DNA of 64,000 nt, taken from DATKEJ01 sp963768715 (GTDB lineage Bacteria; Bacteroidota; Rhodothermia; Rhodothermales; DATKEJ01). Position 1 is the first letter of the stretch; each line of letters begins with the position of its first letter. The translations under genes were made by a program, and so were the position numbers. The stretch spans positions 62,001 to 126,000 of the forward strand of contig CAVYJC010000005.1 in assembly GCA_963768715.1 (NCBI GenBank), in the 5' to 3' direction. The notes beneath the pieces are model-generated. The model saw only the letters and a list, made by a program, of their open reading frames with translations, ran no database searches and had not been told where the DNA came from. Below, in pieces: positions 59,190 through 64,000 of the stretch.

Positions 59190-59246
59190 GTCGAAGGTCG
59201 AAGGTCTAACGTCCGAAGGTCGAAGGTCTAACGTCCGAAGTCCGTA
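59190..59246. repeat. Heptamer array GTCGAAG/GTCTAAC/GTCCGAA
   Basis: GTCGAAG x2, GTCTAAC, GTCCGAA, one extra base, GTCGAAG, GTCTAAC, GTCCGAA, GTCCGTA. A higher-order four-unit pattern is duplicated. Confidence 0.85.
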
Positions 59247-59312
59247 GGGACACGCCAGATCCCGACAACGTCGGGAGGCGGCGTGTCCGCTGTCATCCCC
59301 AAGCAAACAGGT

Positions 59313-59462
59313 CGTCATCCCCGCGAAGGCGGGGATCCACCAGGAACGGTGAACTGGATTCCCGCCTGCGCGGGAATGACACGGAAAACTGGATTCCCGC
59401 CCAGGCTTCTCCCGAACAAGTTCGGGATACGCCGGGCAGGGCCTTCGCGGGAATGACGGGAT
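59313..59462. repeat. Cluster of REP-like palindromes
   Basis: GTCATCCCCGCGAAGGCGGGGATCC (59313-59339), the inverted form GGATTCCCGCCTGCGCGGGAATGAC (59356-59380), and a larger interrupted copy (59391-59462) whose arms are GGATTCCCGCC and CGCGGGAATGAC. Confidence 0.8.
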
Positions 59463-59492
59463 GATGCCGGACCTGTCGGAAACCTCGCGGCC

Positions 59493-59528
59493 CGGACCTC
59501 CGGACCTCGGACCTCGGACCTCGGACCT
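59493..59528. repeat. Heptamer array CGGACCT x5
   Basis: Five CGGACCT units with one extra base after the first. Confidence 0.9.
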
Positions 59529-59659
59529 ACTGTGAATAACTTTTCTCGAACCGAATGCGCTTCTCCGAGTACATTCAACGTTACGAATCCGGATGCTCAT
59601 GGGTCTATATATGAGCGTCCGCCAAGGACGATATCCCCGAAGACAATCAACGCACGCAA

Positions 59660-60148
59660 ATGGCCACAAAATCCGTTAACAAAGCGATCCTCATCGGGCA
59701 CCTGGGACAGGATCCCGAACTTCGATACACCGGCAGTGGAACCCCCGTCTGCTCCCTTCGCATCGCCACCAACGACAGCTACAAAGACAATGAGGGTAAC
59801 TTCGTAGAACGTACGGAGTGGCACTCTGTCGTTGCTTGGGCGCGATTGGCTGAGATCTGCGCCGAGTATCTCCGTAAGGGGTCGCAGGTGTACATCGAGG
59901 GTTCGCTCCAGACGCGCCAGTATGAAGACCGAGACGGAAATCAGCGCTATGTAACGGAAGTAAAGGCTCGTGAAATGGTCATGCTCGGAGGACGCGGAGG
60001 CGGCAGCGGCAGCAGCGGCTTCGGTTCCGGCGCCGCAAGCAGCGGCGGGTCGTCCAGCGGCGGGTACGGATCCGAGACGGCGACCCAACCGCAAGGGTCG
60101 TCCACGGGAGGTGACTCGTTCGATCCAGACGACGACCTACCCTTCTGA
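59660..60148 (+). CDS. ssb: Single-stranded DNA-binding protein
   Basis: OB-fold protein coating ssDNA in replication and repair. 162 residues. The N-terminal domain includes KAILIGHLGQDPELRYTGSG and WHSVVAWARLAEICAEYLRKG. The linker is Gly/Ser-rich (about 113-145). The acidic tip DDDLPF recruits partner proteins. Complete. Confidence 0.97.
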   Translation: MATKSVNKAILIGHLGQDPELRYTGSGTPVCSLRIATNDSYKDNEGNFVERTEWHSVVAWARLAEICAEYLRKGSQVYIEGSLQTRQYEDRDGNQRYVTEVKAREMVMLGGRGGGSGSSGFGSGAASSGGSSSGGYGSETATQPQGSSTGGDSFDPDDDLPF

Positions 60149-60204
60149 TTCCACCGACCCTGCCAACCGCACGCTCGCGTGACGATGCGGAGAACAGCCT
60201 GCTA

Positions 60205-60693
60205 ATGCGCTCCAGCTTTTTTCGGTTGTGGATGCTTGGCCTGCCGATCCTTGTGGCCTCGTGCACGCCACAGTCCGGCAGCACGCCACCCCCGACACCC
60301 GACATCCCGTTCACCATCGAGGGAAGGCTCTACTTCGAGCAAAGTGACGGTTCGCCGATAACAGATATCGGTATCGAAATCGCCGACGACGACTCGACAC
60401 GAACTCGCGGGCTCATGCAGCGATCCACCATTCCGGATACGCTCGGGATGCTGTTCATCTTCGAGCGCCAGGAGACGCGCTCGTTCTGGATGGCAAATAC
60501 GCCGCACTCACTCGACATCCTCTTCGTCAACGCCAGACACGACATCGTCGACATCGCGAAATACACACGGCCCTTCTCGCCGGAAGCGATTGAAAGCCGC
60601 GCCCCGTCTCTCTACGTCGTCGAGGTAAAAGCCGGTTTCACGGACAGCTGGGGAATTTCGGAGACGGACAAAGTCCGCTGGGACGCCTTTTAG
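60205..60693 (+). CDS. DUF192 lipoprotein
   Basis: 162 residues. Signal and lipobox: LGLPILVASC with Cys20, followed by a Ser/Pro linker. DUF192 blocks: RTRGLMQRSTIPDTLGMLFIF, FWMANTPHSLDILFVN and YVVEVKAGFTDSWGI. DUF192 proteins are small beta-barrels of uncertain function, often secreted. The frame closes normally at 60693. Confidence 0.92.
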   Translation: MRSSFFRLWMLGLPILVASCTPQSGSTPPPTPDIPFTIEGRLYFEQSDGSPITDIGIEIADDDSTRTRGLMQRSTIPDTLGMLFIFERQETRSFWMANTPHSLDILFVNARHDIVDIAKYTRPFSPEAIESRAPSLYVVEVKAGFTDSWGISETDKVRWDAF

Positions 60694-60708
60694 GGTGCCG
60701 GGTGCTAA

Positions 60709-60736
60709 GTTCGGTGTTCGATGTTCGGTGTTCGAA
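60709..60736. repeat. Heptamer array GTTCGGT/GTTCGAT
   Basis: GTTCGGT, GTTCGAT, GTTCGGT, GTTCGAA in phase, downstream of the DUF192 gene. Confidence 0.85.
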
Positions 60737-60824
60737 GTCGGCCATGGCGCCCCACGCCGTGCGTAACCGAAGTTCGTCGCATCCCGTAGATTGTGCGGTC
60801 AGCATCCATCAATCCCCGAGCAGT

Positions 60825-61040
60825 ATGCAGATTACAGGAATCGTAGTATTCGAAGACCTCGAGGGTGGAGTTTGGGGGATCGTCGGCGACGACGGAATCC
60901 GCTACCAGGTGATGAATGACCTTCCCAAATCCGTCCAGGAACCCGGCCTCCACGTTGAAGCAGAAGTCGAAGCCTCCGACGCCGTCACGGTGTTCCAGTG
61001 GGGACGACCCGTCAAAGTCGTCCGTGCCCGCACCGACTGA
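60825..61040 (+). CDS. Small uncharacterised protein (71 aa)
   Basis: From ATG 60825: MQITGIVVFEDLEGGVWGIV, then ending VFQWGRPVKVVRARTD. Acidic, beta-rich and OB-like in pattern (alternating hydrophobic residues, a GDDGIRYQV hairpin). No family was recognised. The longer frame from 60702 starts inside the heptamer array and is unlikely. It lies just upstream of a heptamer array. Confidence 0.65.
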   Translation: MQITGIVVFEDLEGGVWGIVGDDGIRYQVMNDLPKSVQEPGLHVEAEVEASDAVTVFQWGRPVKVVRARTD

Positions 61041-64000
61041 TCCTCTTCGCACCACGGACTACGGACTACGACCACGGACCACGGACTACCAACCTCGCAC
61101 CACGCACCACGGACGTCAAAAACCAGACTGAACTGGACGCGTACCGTATGAATCGTCGGCGCTCCCGACGGCGCTCTCCCGTCGTACGAAAAGGACGATC
61201 GGATCAACTGCGTCACGACGTAATTGCCCGTCACGTTCCAGAGATAGGCGGTTCCGGGCCCGCGCCCGTCCGTTAGCTCGAACGCCGCATAACCGACCGC
61301 CTCACCCTGGAGGTCCACGGACGAAACTTCCATCCGGCCCGAGATCTGAAGCCGTCCGGCCAATCCGTAGCGCGCCTCCACGGGAAACTTCCAGACGGTA
61401 GCCCGGCGCTGCGCATTGACCGAATGTCGATCCTCCTTCCTGCTGTACGCCACGCCCACCACCGTGTGAAATGCCTCGCTCAATGCGACAGACAACTCCG
61501 GCTCGAAGGAGACGGATTTGAGATCGAACGTCCTCGAGGCAAATTCCTCGCTGAGCGTCCGGTTCTCGTCGTACGAGGTCGTCAAGGAGAAATTGTAGGC
61601 CGGCGTGAAACGGTATCGGCCGGTCGCACGCCAGGTCGTCCGAGATCGGTCCTCCGTTCCGGCCGATAAACGGCTGAGACTCTTCAGCTCGCTGACCGAG
61701 AGGATGAGACCATACGTCCTGACCGATCGAAACAACTCCAGTCTCTCTTCCAGTCGAAGCCGGCCGTTCAACGTGGTTTCTGGCGATCTAAATTTTGATA
61801 AATCAAGCAAATAGATACTGCTCAACTGATCTTCCGTGCTTTTCTCTGCGATCTCCACCGTGGTCTGGGAATAGACCTGACTGAGGAGCTCCTGCACGAG
61901 ATTCTCGGGACGTCTCCACATGAGCGCAGGATTCATATCCAATCGGAGCCTCGTCTGGAGATTGATCACAGACTCGAGATTGTCGGAGGGCAGGAACGTT
62001 CGGACGTACGTCCCCTCGAAGGGAGTTCGTTCGGGAATAAACTCGTCGACCTGGCGAATACCGTCGCCGTTGAAATCCTCCCAGACGAACTGTCCGATTT
62101 CCGGACCCGTCCGCACGTACGTCTCCTGGAGCAGCGGCGTTCTCTCTGTGACTACTTCGTAGAAGGCGTTCCCCTGCAATGCTCTGCGGAGGGCGCCGAA
62201 GCGGCTGGTCGACTGGACGACGATCGATTCGGCGGTTTTCTCGCCCCGGTCGGCGAACTGCTCCGTGAACCGTTTCTTCCTATATCCGATTTCTGCCTGC
62301 GTGTTGAAATTGCGACCCGCTTGATAACCAACTCGCACTTGTGTCGCAAGAGCGCTGCTTCGATCCGCCAGTACGCCATCGAGCGGCGCCTTCTCGGTCC
62401 GATATTCTACGAATCCCTCGACCTGCGTCTTTTCGGTGGCGTACGAGACCTTTGGCCGTACTTCGACAAACGTCTGCGATTCCTTGAGCAGGCTATCGGC
62501 ATCCAGCGGACGCTGTTTGCGATCTTCATGCTCGACTTCGATGCCCGGAGTCACTCGGCCACCGAGAATTCCTTGACTGAACGATGCAAACTGTCTGATC
62601 CATTCGCCGCGTTCCCGAATCAGCGCGTCGTCGCTCGAGATGATCTCCATTCGGTACTCGCCGTTCGGCTTTCCGGGCTCTGCGCTGGCGCCTTCAAAGG
62701 CGAGCCGCGTCCCTGCGAAACCACCTCCAAGACTGAGTCGGCCGTAGTCGGCGCGGACTCGCGTCGCTTTCGAGAGATCGACTTGGAAGTAGGTCTCGGA
62801 GACGTCTTCTGCGGCTCCGCCAGAACTGCCCGTGGCCGACACGCCGCGGGTGAGGTTCCACTGTCGCTTGAATTCGACCGGTCGGGTGCGAACAAACGCT
62901 TCAAAATTCCTGCCGGTGTGTCTGTTCCTGAAGCCGGCCGACCATCGTCCCAGGCCGACAGTGCCCAACTCGACGGGTGTGGGCTGCACTCGGAAACCGA
63001 CGTTGAAGGCTCCGCCGTCGTCATCCTGCGAATCGAGGGTGGAAAATCGATTCGCATCATTGACGGACCGGGCCCATTCTCCATACACCTCAACGCCCTT
63101 TGTGGGCTCAAAGGATCCTGTAAAGTCGAGCAGGCGCTGCTCCTTGGGTTTTGGGAGCAGACGCTCGGCGATATAGTCGCCGCGCGACGGTCCAACCCAC
63201 TCGAAAAGGATCCCATTTAGCGACGATCCGCCACGGATGTAGTCGCCTGAGCCCTGCGTAACCTGGGTAAAACGAACCCGGTACACTGAATCCGTTGCCG
63301 CGGTATCGGTCAACGGCACGAAGATCGGAAACGTCTCACCGGCGAAAAGCGTGTCCTTGCGAATGTACTGGACGTAGCTCGCTTCGGGATCGAACGGGAC
63401 GAGCTCACCTCCTGGAACGGACGCCGCGCCATCCCCAGCCATGACCAGCGCGAGTGAGTCGGAGGGACTGAGGCCGAACTCGTCGGATACAGATCGGCTG
63501 TCAGCCTCTCTCAGGAACGTGGCGCTGAGTTTGGCGCGCGACGAACCGTCGGTTCGCTGCCACAATCCAATGTTCGCCTCCGTGGCGATCATTGAGCGCG
63601 TAAATCGATTCGTCGTGTACTCGTACTCCACCGTAATGCGCCGATCCTCGGATACGAGACGGCGGCTCGTAAACGTCACCTCTCCGGTGGAATAGTCAAT
63701 CACGTAGTCTCGTGTCTCGCCTCGCGTCAGGAGCTGACCGTCCATGTACACGCGCTCGGTTCCGGCGATCACGATAATGAATCGCTCTCCCTCGCGGCCG
63801 GGCAAACGGTAGGGGCCCTGCACACCCTCGATCGGAGTTACATCGAAAGAGTTGAAGATCCCCCTGGACGTCGCGCCGGCCACTGTGGCCGTTACCGGAC
63901 CCAGCGTGGATCCGGCTGGATCGACCGCCGAGTTGGTCAACGAGATTCCCTGAAGTTTCCGGCTCAGGCGTGCGAATTCTGTCGACCCGAATCGGAGATC
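60902..64000 (-). CDS. Large surface/outer-membrane beta-barrel-like protein (5' end outside window)
   Basis: About 1030 residues, open at the right edge (reading continues above 64000). The visible N-terminal part has RLPGREGERFIIVIAGTERV and DYVIDYSTGEVTFTSRRLVSEDRRITVEYEY, a beta-sandwich motif found in large surface proteins of the FCB group. From about residue 260 it consists of alternating strands with long loops typical of a 20-plus-strand barrel (FTGSFEPTKGVEVYGEWARS, SGRMEVSSVDLQGEAVGYAAF). The barrel should end FSLVF, near 61116. One missing T in a five-T run would restore a stop there. As written, the frame runs on through a heptamer array to 60902. Function unknown. Confidence 0.75.
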   Translation of the reverse strand, partial: DLRFGSTEFARLSRKLQGISLTNSAVDPAGSTLGPVTATVAGATSRGIFNSFDVTPIEGVQGPYRLPGREGERFIIVIAGTERVYMDGQLLTRGETRDYVIDYSTGEVTFTSRRLVSEDRRITVEYEYTTNRFTRSMIATEANIGLWQRTDGSSRAKLSATFLREADSRSVSDEFGLSPSDSLALVMAGDGAASVPGGELVPFDPEASYVQYIRKDTLFAGETFPIFVPLTDTAATDSVYRVRFTQVTQGSGDYIRGGSSLNGILFEWVGPSRGDYIAERLLPKPKEQRLLDFTGSFEPTKGVEVYGEWARSVNDANRFSTLDSQDDDGGAFNVGFRVQPTPVELGTVGLGRWSAGFRNRHTGRNFEAFVRTRPVEFKRQWNLTRGVSATGSSGGAAEDVSETYFQVDLSKATRVRADYGRLSLGGGFAGTRLAFEGASAEPGKPNGEYRMEIISSDDALIRERGEWIRQFASFSQGILGGRVTPGIEVEHEDRKQRPLDADSLLKESQTFVEVRPKVSYATEKTQVEGFVEYRTEKAPLDGVLADRSSALATQVRVGYQAGRNFNTQAEIGYRKKRFTEQFADRGEKTAESIVVQSTSRFGALRRALQGNAFYEVVTERTPLLQETYVRTGPEIGQFVWEDFNGDGIRQVDEFIPERTPFEGTYVRTFLPSDNLESVINLQTRLRLDMNPALMWRRPENLVQELLSQVYSQTTVEIAEKSTEDQLSSIYLLDLSKFRSPETTLNGRLRLEERLELFRSVRTYGLILSVSELKSLSRLSAGTEDRSRTTWRATGRYRFTPAYNFSLTTSYDENRTLSEEFASRTFDLKSVSFEPELSVALSEAFHTVVGVAYSRKEDRHSVNAQRRATVWKFPVEARYGLAGRLQISGRMEVSSVDLQGEAVGYAAFELTDGRGPGTAYLWNVTGNYVVTQLIRSSFSYDGRAPSGAPTIHTVRVQFSLVFDVRGAWCEVGSPWSVVVVRSPWCEEDQSVRARTTLTGRPHWNTVTASEASTSASTWRPGSWTDLGRSFITW
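61055..61115. repeat. Heptamer array CGGACTA/CGCACCA
   Basis: CGGACTA x2, one six-base unit, CGGACCA, CGGACTA, CCAACCT, CGCACCA x2, CGGACG. It fills exactly the gap between the + gene ending at 61040 and the expected end of the minus-strand barrel gene at about 61116. Confidence 0.9.

Larger units (their letters stand above)
59074..59659. other. Repeat-rich divergent intergenic region (lpdA/ssb)
   Basis: No gene was recognised. It holds heptamer arrays at 59190-59246 and 59493-59528 with a cluster of REP-like palindromes between them. The ssb promoter must lie in the right-hand 130 bp. Confidence 0.6.

Overview
The window is a continuous stretch of GC-rich bacterial chromosome from a member of the FCB group, most likely Bacteroidota/Rhodothermota or a near relative. 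Evidence: type IX secretion (T9SS) type-A C-terminal sorting domains on secreted proteins (NYPNPF...GRRV...GxYLYRL, near 38400-38656 and 53820-54088), dockerin-like calcium-loop C-termini on two neighbouring secreted proteins, and few convincing Shine-Dalgarno sequences. No phage, IS transposase, CRISPR array, tRNA or rRNA was seen.

1-13450 is a defence island. A long co-directional minus-strand series runs HEPN (AbiU2-like) protein, PD-(D/E)xK-like protein, PIN-domain protein, two unrecognised proteins, hsdM, hsdS, an ABC-type ATPase in the position of PrrC, a winged-helix/Fic protein, and hsdR (leaving the window at base 1). A divergent restriction-like protein faces the series at 12716. 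The Fic gene and hsdR, 4 bp apart, follow a promoter region packed with about eight copies of a TGGCATGATT-type half-site. This suggests that the restriction subunit is controlled separately from the methylase. Almost every gene here is broken by small frameshifts.

13977-28989 is housekeeping: purH (also frameshifted), mreB-mreC, a PBP4-type dacB, hslV-hslU, a deformylase-like gene, metG, and an RND efflux pair (periplasmic adaptor plus inner-membrane transporter).

29085-46926 holds two large secreted proteins sharing a duplicated dockerin-like C-terminus, metY behind a structured leader with an intrinsic terminator, a FtsX-type ABC transporter, a T9SS-exported protein, an LVIVD-type protein, a parallel beta-helix protein, and a sugar-acid cluster (RraA-like aldolase, SDR, mannonate-dehydratase-like).

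47444-64000 holds an AarF/UbiB kinase-like protein, a UroD-family methyltransferase, a truncated haemoglobin overlapping a 12-TM haem-copper-oxidase-like protein, a secreted amidohydrolase with F5/8C and T9SS domains, RidA, a DUF2961 protein, a membrane protein, lpdA, ssb, a DUF192 lipoprotein, a small protein, and a large beta-barrel-like protein running off the right end.

A striking genome-level feature is a family of intergenic tandem arrays with a constant 7-bp period but different unit sequences (GGCACnn, TACCAAG, ATACTCA, AAATACT, GGACnnn, nTTCnnn). They occur at about twenty places from 13864 onward and are absent from the defence island. Imperfect palindromes of the GTCATCCCCGCG...GGGGATCC type share the same intergenic spaces. 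Many single-base frameshifts, two of them at homopolymers, suggest uncorrected sequencing indels. They are densest in the first 15.6 kb.
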